DNA of 57,535 nucleotides from Desulfuromonas sp. CSMB_57 (GTDB lineage: Bacteria > Desulfobacterota > Desulfuromonadia > Desulfuromonadales > Syntrophotaleaceae): assembly GCF_020194955.2 (NCBI RefSeq), contig NZ_JAFCIY020000055.1, forward strand, positions 1-57,535, read 5' to 3'. This document shows positions 41,715 through 49,286 of this stretch, one piece after another (positions within the stretch are counted from its first letter, which is position 1; each line of letters starts with the position of its first letter). The position numbers and the translations under genes are program-made. Under the pieces are notes generated by a model, which saw only the letters and a program-made list of their open reading frames with translations, had not been told where the DNA came from and made no database searches.

Positions 41715-43001
41715 ATGCGAATCTTGATGGTGACCAATACCTTCACACCCCATGTCGGCGGCGTGGCGCGCAGCGTCCAGGGCTTTCGCGACGCCCTGTG
41801 CCGGGCGGGCCACGAGGTCATGGTGGCTGCCCCGGAGTTCGACGGCGCCCCCGTCGACGAACCGGGAGTGGTGCGATTTCCAGCCTGGAAGCATTTCCAC
41901 CACAGTGATTTTTCCATTCCCATGCCGGTCCCCGGTCGCCTGGCCAGGCACGTGCGGGCTTTCGCCCCCGATCTGGTCCACTCCCATCACCCCTTTCTGC
42001 TCGGTCACACCGCCTTGCGTATCGCCGCCCAGCACGGTCTGCCGGTAGTCTTCACCCACCACACCATGTATGAGCGCTACACCCACTACCTGCCGCTGGA
42101 TTCCCGACGCCTGCAGCGATTCGCCGTGGAGTTGGCGGTCGGGTACTGCAACCTGTGCGATGCGGTGGTGGCACCAAGCTGTACCGTAGCCGAATGCCTG
42201 CGGGAACGGGGAGTAAAAACCCCGCTCCGGGTCATCCCCACCGGGGTCGAAGTGGACCACTTTCAGGCCGGTAACGGCAACCGTTTTCGCCAGAGCTGCC
42301 AGATTCCGCAGGACGCCCTGCTGCTCGGCTACCTGGGTCGTCTGTCCGCCGAAAAGAACCTCGGGTTCCTCTCCCGCACCGTCAGCCGATTCCTGCAGAA
42401 CCGGCCCGATGCCCACTGGCTGGTCGCCGGTCAAGGTCCGGCCAGGGAGATTGTCCAGGCCGCCTGCGCGGCTGCCGGGGTCGGAGCACGGCTGCATCTG
42501 GCCGGCGTGCTGCAAAAAGAGGAATTGGCCGATGCCTACCGCGCCATGGATGCTTTCGTGTTTGCATCCCAGAGCGAAACCCAGGGCATGGTGCTGGCCG
42601 AAGCCATGGCCGCCGGCACACCGGTAGTGGCCGTCGATGCGCCAGGGGTTCGGGATATCGTCCGGGACGGGCGCAACGGCCGCCTCCTGGCCACCGAAAA
42701 TGAAGAGGAATTCATAGCCGCCCTGGCCTGGCTGGCCGAACTGCCGGCCGCCGAACGTATGCGCCTGGCCGAACAGGCCGCCGCCACCGCCCGCCGGTTT
42801 TCCATGGCCCGCAGTGTCGCCAAACTGCTCCATCTCTATGGCCTGGTGCTGGACCAGGCCCCCCGTTCCACGGGCAATGGCGCCTGGCGAAAAACGGCCA
42901 AACGCCTTGAGGAAGAATGGAAAATTCTCTACAACATCGCCCAGGCGGTCAACGAAGCACTACGCAGTGCCGCGCTATCCGGACCGAAAAGCGCGCCATG
43001 A
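41715..43001 (+). CDS. GT4 glycosyltransferase (glycolipid-synthase-like)
   Basis: The 428-residue protein has GT-B architecture with N-terminal MRILMVTNTFTPHVGGVARSV, a mid-protein LGYLGRLSAEKNLGFL, the donor-binding FVFASQSETQGMVLAEAMAAGTPVVAV, and an extended helical C terminus. It resembles 1,2-diacylglycerol 3-glucosyltransferases and phosphatidylinositol mannosyltransferases. It is coupled by an ATGA overlap to a DUF374 acyltransferase-like gene, so a glycolipid or lipid A-like product is plausible. The gap 41594-41714 holds nothing recognised. Confidence 0.9.
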   Translation: MRILMVTNTFTPHVGGVARSVQGFRDALCRAGHEVMVAAPEFDGAPVDEPGVVRFPAWKHFHHSDFSIPMPVPGRLARHVRAFAPDLVHSHHPFLLGHTALRIAAQHGLPVVFTHHTMYERYTHYLPLDSRRLQRFAVELAVGYCNLCDAVVAPSCTVAECLRERGVKTPLRVIPTGVEVDHFQAGNGNRFRQSCQIPQDALLLGYLGRLSAEKNLGFLSRTVSRFLQNRPDAHWLVAGQGPAREIVQAACAAAGVGARLHLAGVLQKEELADAYRAMDAFVFASQSETQGMVLAEAMAAGTPVVAVDAPGVRDIVRDGRNGRLLATENEEEFIAALAWLAELPAAERMRLAEQAAATARRFSMARSVAKLLHLYGLVLDQAPRSTGNGAWRKTAKRLEEEWKILYNIAQAVNEALRSAALSGPKSAP

Positions 43002-43681
43002 CCCGCAGCCCTGTATGGCAACGCTCAGCGGCGGATATCCTGACCAGTCTCCTGGGCACCCTGGTCTATCTGCTGTTACGGCTTTGGAGCGGAACCTGGC
43101 GCCGGAGCCTGCAGGGCATGGAGCAGCTGAAAACCTTGCAGCGGCAAAACCGACGAACCCTGGTGTTGTTCTGGCACGGCAGTTATTTACCGCTATTTGT
43201 CCTGATGCAAGAGCAACGCGCCTGTGCTCTGACCAATCGCTCCTGGCGGGGCCGGATCATCGCCGCCACCGCCCGGCGCTTCGGCTACGACGCTCTGCAA
43301 CTGCCGGAGGAGCAGGGCAAGGAATTCCTGCGCGCCCTGCGCCAGGCCCTCCATGAACACACCCTTTGGGGGATCGCCGCCGACGGCCCCCTCGGCCCCT
43401 ATCACCAGATCAAGCCGCGGACAGTCGAACTCGCCGCCCATTTCGGCTTTACCCTGCTGCCTGTTGAAGTAGCCGCCAATCGCTGCTGGCGCCTGAAGAA
43501 ACGCTGGGACGGCATGGTTCTGCCGCTGCCCTTTGCACGCGTTGCCCTGGCCGTCGGCCCGCCTCTACAGTTGCCGAAGCGTCTCGATGAAGCACAAGCC
43601 GCACAATGGGCCCAGCAGGCAGCGGCCGCCCTGGCGGACTGCGGGCAACGGGCCCGCCGCCTGTTGGCCGCACCCCGGTAA
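42998..43681 (+). CDS. DUF374 lysophospholipid acyltransferase-like protein
   Basis: The 227-residue protein has a hydrophobic N-terminal anchor (DILTSLLGTLVYLLLRLWSG), the FWHGSYLPL segment, RRFGYDAL, and the DUF374 hallmark GIAADGPLGPYHQIKPRTVELA. Members transfer acyl groups in lipid A-like or lysophospholipid pathways. ATG 42998 overlaps the glycosyltransferase stop (ATGA). Substrate not determinable. Confidence 0.85.
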   Translation: MTRSPVWQRSAADILTSLLGTLVYLLLRLWSGTWRRSLQGMEQLKTLQRQNRRTLVLFWHGSYLPLFVLMQEQRACALTNRSWRGRIIAATARRFGYDALQLPEEQGKEFLRALRQALHEHTLWGIAADGPLGPYHQIKPRTVELAAHFGFTLLPVEVAANRCWRLKKRWDGMVLPLPFARVALAVGPPLQLPKRLDEAQAAQWAQQAAAALADCGQRARRLLAAPR

Positions 43682-43703
43682 TAACCCGATCACGGAGGCT
43701 GCC

Positions 43704-45353
43704 ATGACCCTGTCAACCACCGTCAGCCAGTATCTCATCCGTCGTCTTTTGGAGTACGGCGTCGAACATGTTTTCGGCGTGCCGGGCGACTACTTTCTGA
43801 ACTTCTGCCACCAACTGGAAGAAAGCCCTCTGCAGTTCATCAATACCAGCGACGAACAGGGGGCCGGCTTCGCCGCCGATGCCTACGCCCGGCTGCGCGG
43901 CATGGGCGTGGTCTGCGTGACCTATTGCGTCGGTGGACTGAAACTGGCTAATACCACCGCCCAGGCCTATGCCGAAAAATCGCCGGTGGTGGTGATCAGC
44001 GGCGCGCCGGGACTCAACGAGCGGCTCCGCGATCCCCTGCTGCATCACAAGGTCCGGGATTTCGCCACCCAGTTGCGCATCTTCCGGGAGTTGACCGCAG
44101 CCGCCACCGATCTGACCGACGTGGACAACGGTTGCTGCGAAATCGACCGGGTGCTGGACACCGCCTGGCGCTGCAAGCGGCCGGTCTACATCGAACTGCC
44201 CCGGGATTTGACGGAGTGCTCCTGCCAGACCCCCTGCCGTCCACGGCTGCAGCCCGCTGCCGGCGATGGGGCGCAGTTGGCGGAAGCCCTGGACGAAATC
44301 CAAAATCGCCTGAGCCGGGCCCGACGGCCCGTCATTCTGGCCGGCATCGAGGTGCAGCGTTACGGCCTGCAGGAGGCGCTCCTGGATCTTCTAAAACGCA
44401 CCGGGCTGCCCTTCGCCACCACCCTGCTGGCCAAATCCGTACTACCGGAGGATCATCCGCAGTTCATCGGGCTCTATGAAGGGGCGCTGGGCGCGGACCG
44501 GGTCCGGCAGCAGATCGAAGACAGCGACTGCCTGCTGCTCCTCGGCGCATTCCTGACCGACATCAACCTGGGCATCTTTACCGCGCGCCTCGACCCGTCC
44601 CGTACCATCTACGCCACCAGCGAACGCACCACCGTCGGCCATCACGCCTATCCCGAAGTCTATCTCCCGGATCTGTTGGACTCCCTGCGGAAAGCCAAGC
44701 TGACCGTTCCGCCGATACCGGCCGCCACGCAGCGTCCGGCGGCAGCCCCCTGGGCCGTTTCTGAAAAGCCCATCACCATCGCCCGGCTCATGGTCTGCCT
44801 GGAATCGTTTCTGGCCGCCGATACCGTTCTGCTCGCCGACCCGGGCGAGGCCCTGTTTGCCGCCGCCGATCTGACCATCCGCCATCCCGGCGCCTTTCTG
44901 GCCCCGGCCTACTATACCTCCATGGGCTTTGCCGTGCCGGGGGCCATCGGTGCCCAGCTGGCACGTCCCGACCTGCGTCCGGTGGTGCTGGTCGGCGACG
45001 GCGCCTTCCAGATGACCGGCATGGAACTGGCCACCGCCGCCCGCTTCGGTCTGACCCCCATCGTCATCGTCCTCAACAACTGCGGCTACAGCACTGAACG
45101 CCCGATGCTGGACGGCGCCTTCAACGACATCCCGGCGTGGCGCTTCAGTCGGCTGCCGGAGTTTCTCGGCAGCGGGCGCAGTTTTGATATTCACACCGAG
45201 AGCCAATTGGAGGCGGCCCTGAAACAGGCCATGGAGGACCAGAGCACCTGGGCTCTGCTGGAAATCCATCTGCATCCGGACGATCGTTCGCCGGCCCTGC
45301 AACGCTTGACGGAAGCGCTGGCCAAGCGGGTGCGGGGCCGCGACCAGGCCTGA
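43704..45353 (+). CDS. Thiamine-diphosphate 2-keto acid decarboxylase (PDC/IPDC family)
   Basis: The 549-residue enzyme has the PDC-family N terminus with catalytic-type Glu in NTSDEQGAGFAADAYARLR, and the active-site His pair in DPLLHHKVRDF. The ThDP-binding motif GDGAFQMTGMELATAARFG...LNNCGY follows near residue 430. These favour pyruvate, phenylpyruvate or indolepyruvate decarboxylase over acetolactate synthase. The substrate is unresolved. The enzyme would make aldehydes from keto acids. ACGGAGG precedes ATG. A 12-bp perfect hairpin follows the stop codon. It follows the acyltransferase by 22 bp, but an operon relation is uncertain. Confidence 0.85.
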   Translation: MTLSTTVSQYLIRRLLEYGVEHVFGVPGDYFLNFCHQLEESPLQFINTSDEQGAGFAADAYARLRGMGVVCVTYCVGGLKLANTTAQAYAEKSPVVVISGAPGLNERLRDPLLHHKVRDFATQLRIFRELTAAATDLTDVDNGCCEIDRVLDTAWRCKRPVYIELPRDLTECSCQTPCRPRLQPAAGDGAQLAEALDEIQNRLSRARRPVILAGIEVQRYGLQEALLDLLKRTGLPFATTLLAKSVLPEDHPQFIGLYEGALGADRVRQQIEDSDCLLLLGAFLTDINLGIFTARLDPSRTIYATSERTTVGHHAYPEVYLPDLLDSLRKAKLTVPPIPAATQRPAAAPWAVSEKPITIARLMVCLESFLAADTVLLADPGEALFAAADLTIRHPGAFLAPAYYTSMGFAVPGAIGAQLARPDLRPVVLVGDGAFQMTGMELATAARFGLTPIVIVLNNCGYSTERPMLDGAFNDIPAWRFSRLPEFLGSGRSFDIHTESQLEAALKQAMEDQSTWALLEIHLHPDDRSPALQRLTEALAKRVRGRDQA

Positions 45354-45360
45354 AACCACA

Positions 45361-45387
45361 CGGGGCGCTGTCTTGGACAGCGCCCCG
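45361..45387 (+). terminator. Terminator-like hairpin after keto acid decarboxylase
   Basis: CGGGGCGCTGTC pairs perfectly with GACAGCGCCCCG around a 3-base TTG loop, 8 bp after the stop codon. A U-tract is weak (CGGTTTGC), so factor-independent termination is likely but not certain. Confidence 0.6.
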
Positions 45388-45436
45388 CGGTTTGCACAAA
45401 TCCATAGCTTTCCGCAACGATTCAGCACCCGTGAAA

Positions 45437-45542
45437 AAGAGTCTCGCACCCCCATGCCGAGGGTGTCTGGCGCCCGGATGGCGCCAGCCAAGCCCCAGGG
45501 ATGGGTTCATGCGGCCCTCGGCGTGGGGGCGCGAGACTCTTT
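45437..45542 (+). repeat. Dispersed hairpin repeat, copy D
   Basis: The element is bounded by AAAGAGTCTC and GAGACTCTTT, a perfect 10-bp terminal inverted repeat. Its arms pair along GCACCCCCATGCC/GGCGTGGGGGCGC with wobble positions. Core identity to copy A is nearly complete. It fills the gap between the keto acid decarboxylase and the convergent YedE gene. Confidence 0.85.
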
Positions 45543-45559
45543 ACTGAACCCCTTTACCC

Positions 45560-46087
45560 TCATAACCCTTTTTTCTCAAACCAGCGAAACAGCGCCAGAG
45601 CGCCGAGACCGAAGATAACCACCAGCAGCCAATGGTTGACGCCGAGCACCTGCGGCAGGGTGATCTTGCCATAGTCGCCCCAAGTAAGGAGGGTGCGGGT
45701 CAACAGCGGATACACTTCCGCAAACAGGCCGGCGCCCGCCACCATGCCGGCGATGGCCCACAGGGCATCCCAGCGCCCCTCGCCAAGGGCGCCCAGGGAG
45801 GTGCCCGGGCAATACCCGACCAGACCCCAGCCGATGCCGAAGATCAGTCCGCCGACAATATTGGCGCCGAGGATGGTCGGCTTGATGGACAGCTTAACCA
45901 ATTCCTGGTCGTAGAGCAGGAAGAGCCCCACCATGCCGACCACTACCGTGGAAAGCATGAATTTGACGATGGTCATGTCCTGCAGTCGCAAGGCGGCAAG
46001 CTGTTTGTCGTAGCGCAACACCCGGCCTTTCTGCAGCAGAAAACCGAACAGCAATCCCGTCACCAATCCGCTCAGCAGCAGTTTCAT
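45560..46087 (-). CDS. YeeE/YedE half-transporter (second)
   Basis: The 175-residue membrane protein has several spans: LLLSGLVTGLLFGFLL, FMLSTVVVGMVGLFLL, LGANIVGGLIFGIGWGLVGY and a C-terminal VNHWLLVVIFGLGALALF. The signature GLVGYCPGTSLGALG contains the conserved Cys-Pro. It is the C-terminal-like half of YeeE/YedE (DUF6691-type), implicated in transport of thiosulfate or reduced sulfur. GGAAGGTGAC precedes ATG. It starts 4 bp after the partner gene stop, so the two halves are co-expressed. Confidence 0.85.
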   Translation of the reverse strand: MKLLLSGLVTGLLFGFLLQKGRVLRYDKQLAALRLQDMTIVKFMLSTVVVGMVGLFLLYDQELVKLSIKPTILGANIVGGLIFGIGWGLVGYCPGTSLGALGEGRWDALWAIAGMVAGAGLFAEVYPLLTRTLLTWGDYGKITLPQVLGVNHWLLVVIFGLGALALFRWFEKKGL

Positions 46088-46090
46088 ATG

Positions 46091-46606
46091 TCACCTTCCG
46101 CGGTAAATGAGCCGGGCCATCAGCAGGCCACCGGCAAAAAAGCAGACCAGAGAAATGTAGCCGCTGACCGCCAACTGCATGGTGCCGCTGAGACCATGGC
46201 CGCTCGGACAACCGTCCGCGAGCCGGGCCCCGAAAATCAGCACCACCCCGCCGCAAAAAGCGGCGACGGCCCGCAGAGCGCGGCTGTTGGCGCCAAAACG
46301 CTCCTGCCACATGTCCGGCAGGGCCTGCCAGCGAAAGCTGCGGGAGGTGACGGCGGAGAGCAGAGCGCCGAGCAGAATCCCGACCAGGAACATCCACTGC
46401 CAGTCGATTTTCGGGGTCGTCTTGACGAAATACTCCAATTGTGCCACCCGTTCCGGCATGAACAGGCGTTCGATGAGTCCGGCCGCCCGCACAAAAGTGG
46501 TGGAGGCACCGAAAAACATGCCGCTATACCACGCCGACAGCACACTCACCAAACCGGCCAGACCGCCGGCCAGGTAGGGGTTCCAACCTCCGTCCCGCTG
46601 TTGCAT
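46091..46606 (-). CDS. YeeE/YedE half-transporter (first)
   Basis: The 171-residue membrane protein has spans near PYLAGGLAGLVSVLSAW, WMFLVGILLGALLSAV and VSGYISLVCFFAGGLLMA. It carries the conserved sulfur-transport segment GARLADGCPSGHGLSG with the key Cys. ATG 46606 follows AAAGGAG; an upstream in-frame start is unsupported. Together with the next gene it recreates a full-length YedE. Such pairs often supply sulfur for cysteine or thiosulfate metabolism, but no such genes are adjacent here. Confidence 0.85.
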   Translation of the reverse strand: MQQRDGGWNPYLAGGLAGLVSVLSAWYSGMFFGASTTFVRAAGLIERLFMPERVAQLEYFVKTTPKIDWQWMFLVGILLGALLSAVTSRSFRWQALPDMWQERFGANSRALRAVAAFCGGVVLIFGARLADGCPSGHGLSGTMQLAVSGYISLVCFFAGGLLMARLIYRGR

Positions 46607-46660
46607 GAATCCCGCTCCTTTCTGAATGTTGCAAAAGTTCGCAGCGCCTCTCATGGCGCA

Positions 46661-47230
46661 TCAGACAGCTGTACTGGCTGCTCCGACCGGCACGCTGTCC
46701 CGAAAATGGTCGCGCTTGTCCTCGAGCAGTCGCTGCCAGGCGCGAATCGCCTCCGGCAAGGGCGGCGATTTCTGCGGGCCGCCGGCCAGAGCCGCCACGA
46801 CCGACGGAGCCACCACCCCGTCGCGGCCCAAAAACGCCGCCCGTCCCAGGGAAACGGCATGCAACGTGCCGGGGGATTCGAACCGATGCTCGAGATAGAG
46901 GTATTTTTCATCCCAACCAAGGACCCGAAGGGATATGCTAAAACGCTGCAGGGGAGCCAGCGGCCGGATGAAAGTGATCTCCACCGCATTGAGGACCGGC
47001 TGCCAGCGACGACGCAGCAGTTCGCGCAACAGCCCGGTGCGGCCCAGATGATAGATCCGCACCGGATCCATGAGACTGAAATAACGGCCGTTGGTCAGGT
47101 GCAGGTTGGCATCGCAGTCCAGCGGCCAGGCCCGAAAGGGCAGGGACACCTCATCGGTGATTGTGAGCCGGGCCCCCCTGGTTCGCCAGAGGCGCAGCAA
47201 CATGAGCAGCAACCTGAAATAAAGATTCAC
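46661..47230 (-). CDS. Thioesterase-like protein (THEM6/4HBT type)
   Basis: The 189-residue protein has a hydrophobic N-terminal segment (NLYFRLLLMLLRLWR) and the hotdog pattern WPLDCDANLHLTNGRYFSLMD, in which Asp-x-x-x-His-x-x-N is typical of acyl-CoA thioesterases of the THEM6 group. RVLGWDEKYLYLEHRF follows. It probably hydrolyses acyl thioesters at the membrane. The start is GTG at 47230, preceded by AGGTAGAG. A 130-bp gap holding a CCGGGGT/ACCCCGG hairpin separates it from the divergent SprT-like promoter. Confidence 0.75.
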   Translation of the reverse strand: MNLYFRLLLMLLRLWRTRGARLTITDEVSLPFRAWPLDCDANLHLTNGRYFSLMDPVRIYHLGRTGLLRELLRRRWQPVLNAVEITFIRPLAPLQRFSISLRVLGWDEKYLYLEHRFESPGTLHAVSLGRAAFLGRDGVVAPSVVAALAGGPQKSPPLPEAIRAWQRLLEDKRDHFRDSVPVGAASTAV

Positions 47231-47373
47231 GTTCTCTCTACCTGCAAAAGAATGTTAAGTTCGCCCGGGACTCCGGGGTGGCAAAAGCAACCCCGGGCTC
47301 AGGATATCCGGCCTCATGGCGAAATTCAAGGGTGCCGAATGGATGGATTAACAGCCTGACTGCTTCGGGCGTC

Positions 47374-47401
47374 TTGGAACTGGATCATTTTATCCTATTT
47401 T
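47374..47401 (+). promoter_or_regulatory. Candidate promoter for SprT-like gene
   Basis: TTGGAA (47374-47379) and TATTTT (47396-47401) are 16 bp apart. A transcript starting near 47408 could not use ATG 47405, which supports GTG 47456 as the translation start. Confidence 0.45.
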
Positions 47402-47455
47402 GCCATGATAGTTCTTTACCGGGCTTTTTATCATTCCAGGCTGGGAGCCGTCGTC

Positions 47456-48343
47456 GTGCCGAAACCATCCAAATCCGCACCCTTAGCCGTCGGGAATCGC
47501 GTTCAGCTCACCCACCAGGGACGTGCCGTATCCGGCGTGGTAGCCCACATCGGCACCCGGGGAGCGTTTATTCTCTGCGATGACCGACAGTGGTTGCAGG
47601 TTCCTCTGGCCGCCTTGGACAGCGCTCAAGCACCCCTATCGGGCAAGGCGCCGGCCGCTCCGCTGATGCCTGCGGCCACGTCAGATGTGCCGGTTTTCCG
47701 CGTCAGCGAGTCCGTAGCTTTTGACTTTCGGGGCCGGCCTGTCGAGGGTCGAATCACCCGGCTCAATCCCAAGCGCGCCTTGGTCCTGGGCGAAGACGGA
47801 CGGGAATTTCAGGTGCCCTATAGCCGGCTCAGCCGTCCGGCCGGCGCAAATGAGGTGCTGCCAACTCAAGACGACCCACTGGCCGCTGTCACCGACCAGG
47901 CGCAGGAACTGCTGCGGCAACACGGCCTGCCCGACTGGCGGTTTCGGTTCGACCACGGCAGCCGCCGTGCCGGCTGCTGTCGTTTCGACCGCAAGGAGAT
48001 TTCCCTGGCCCGGCAGTTTGCCCTGGTCGCTCCGGCGGAAGAAATCCGCGACACCCTGCTGCATGAAATCGCCCATGCCCTGGTCGGCAAGAAGCATAAC
48101 CACGACGCCGTCTGGCGGGCCAAGGCCATGGCCATCGGCGGGACCGGCCGTCGTTGTCATTCCCTGCGTTTTGCGCCGCCGCGCTACATTGTCTTCTGCA
48201 CCCGGGGGTGCTGGATCGCCACCGCCGAGCGCTGGCGTCGCAATGTGATCTGCCGCCGTTGTCATGGCGACATCCACTATCAGACTTATACCGAAGAACG
48301 CTGGCGGCAGCTCAAACCCGACGGGCCCCAAACTCCCTCCTGA
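47456..48343 (+). CDS. SprT-like zinc metalloprotease-domain protein with duplicated N-terminal repeat
   Basis: The 295-residue protein ends in a SprT-like domain: LLHEIAHALVGKKHNHDAVW gives the HExxH metal site, and paired cysteines follow (CTRGC, CRRC) like the zinc ribbon of SprT/Spartan. The N-terminal half contains two ~45-residue repeats, each of the form G-R-x-V-x-G...R-A-x-I/V-L-x-D-D/G-x...Q-V-P-x-x-x-L. GTG 47456 is used because GGGAG lies 9 bases upstream and the nearby promoter excludes ATG 47405. SprT-like proteins cleave DNA-protein crosslinks in other organisms; this is not shown for bacterial members. Confidence 0.8.
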   Translation: MPKPSKSAPLAVGNRVQLTHQGRAVSGVVAHIGTRGAFILCDDRQWLQVPLAALDSAQAPLSGKAPAAPLMPAATSDVPVFRVSESVAFDFRGRPVEGRITRLNPKRALVLGEDGREFQVPYSRLSRPAGANEVLPTQDDPLAAVTDQAQELLRQHGLPDWRFRFDHGSRRAGCCRFDRKEISLARQFALVAPAEEIRDTLLHEIAHALVGKKHNHDAVWRAKAMAIGGTGRRCHSLRFAPPRYIVFCTRGCWIATAERWRRNVICRRCHGDIHYQTYTEERWRQLKPDGPQTPS

Positions 48344-48534
48344 ATTTCTCGGCAACAGTTCAAGGTTGCCACCGGTGCCGCAAAGCAACTTGTCCGTAAA
48401 TAATCCCCGAATTGATCTCCATCAAGCTTCCGTTCCTCTCTTCCCGCTATAGTTTCACCATCCGCAGTCAAAAGTCACCCTGTCCCGGGGGCACCCACAA
48501 GGAAATGTTTTCCCATCAGGGAGGATCGTGAATC

Positions 48535-48846
48535 ATGCAAATCATCGAACTGCTCAAAGCCGCGACCATCGACGTGCCCTTCGAAGCCCGCAAGCTCGTC
48601 ACCCTGCCGGGACTGGAGCTGGTGCACATGGTGCTGGAGACGGGTCAGAGCGTACCCGCCCATGCTCTGCCCATTACTGTTCTGTTCTACGTGCTGTCCG
48701 GCACCGGCACCCTAGAGGTGGACGCCCGCACCGAAACCGTGGGTTCCGATACTCTGGCCCTCGTTCCGGCCCACGCCCAGCGCGGCTGGACCAACCACGG
48801 CAGCACCCCCTTGCGCCTGCTGGTGGTCAAGCAGATGGCCTCTTAG
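48535..48846 (+). CDS. Small cupin-domain protein (first)
   Basis: The 103-residue protein is a single cupin barrel: ETGQSVPAHALPITVLFYVLSGTGTLEVDARTETV, with a His-x(n)-Glu-like first motif, then PAHAQRGWTNHG as second motif (quoted in parts). Metal-binding residues appear partly reduced (one His in motif one). GGGAGGATC precedes ATG. It heads the oxygen-defence cluster, 81 bp before a second cupin. Function unknown; small cupins often bind metal or small ligands. Confidence 0.75.
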   Translation: MQIIELLKAATIDVPFEARKLVTLPGLELVHMVLETGQSVPAHALPITVLFYVLSGTGTLEVDARTETVGSDTLALVPAHAQRGWTNHGSTPLRLLVVKQMAS

Positions 48847-48927
48847 GGGCGCCTAACGCGCGCCCGGCGTGCTTCGCAGTGGCGAATTTCAATGCGCCTT
48901 CCACGACAAAAATCGAAAGGATCTGCT

Positions 48928-49272
48928 ATGATTAAGGTCACATCCATGGCCCGCCTTGAACCTCAGGCCAACCCACACCAGGTCAAGGCGCACAAACTCT
49001 ATGATACCGAACATGCCCAGGCCATGCACCTGGACCTGGCACCCGGCCAGTCCCTTAAAAAGCACATCACACCGGTGGATGTCTTCTTCTATGTGCTGGA
49101 GGGAACCGGGGTGGTGGAAATTGGCGACGAACAGGAAACCGTCACCGCCGACAGCCTGGTGGACAGCCCGGCTCACATTGCCCATTGCTGGCATAACCGC
49201 AGCGATGGCCCCCTGCGCATCCTGGTGGTGAAGGTGCCGAGGCCGACGGCGCCGACCAAGTTCATAACCTGA
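48928..49272 (+). CDS. Small cupin-domain protein (second)
   Basis: The 114-residue protein has cupin motif one (LAPGQSLKKHITPVDVFFYVLEGTG) and motif two (DSPAHIAHCWHNRSDGPLRILVV), each quoted here only to identify the fold (short pieces: KKHITPVDV and SPAHIAHCWHN). His and Glu-type ligands are plausible. ATG 48928 follows GAAAGGATCT. It lies 14 bp before the flavodiiron gene, so it is probably co-translated and may support its iron or redox function. Confidence 0.78.
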   Translation: MIKVTSMARLEPQANPHQVKAHKLYDTEHAQAMHLDLAPGQSLKKHITPVDVFFYVLEGTGVVEIGDEQETVTADSLVDSPAHIAHCWHNRSDGPLRILVVKVPRPTAPTKFIT

Positions 49273-49286
49273 AAGGAGCAGGCCCC

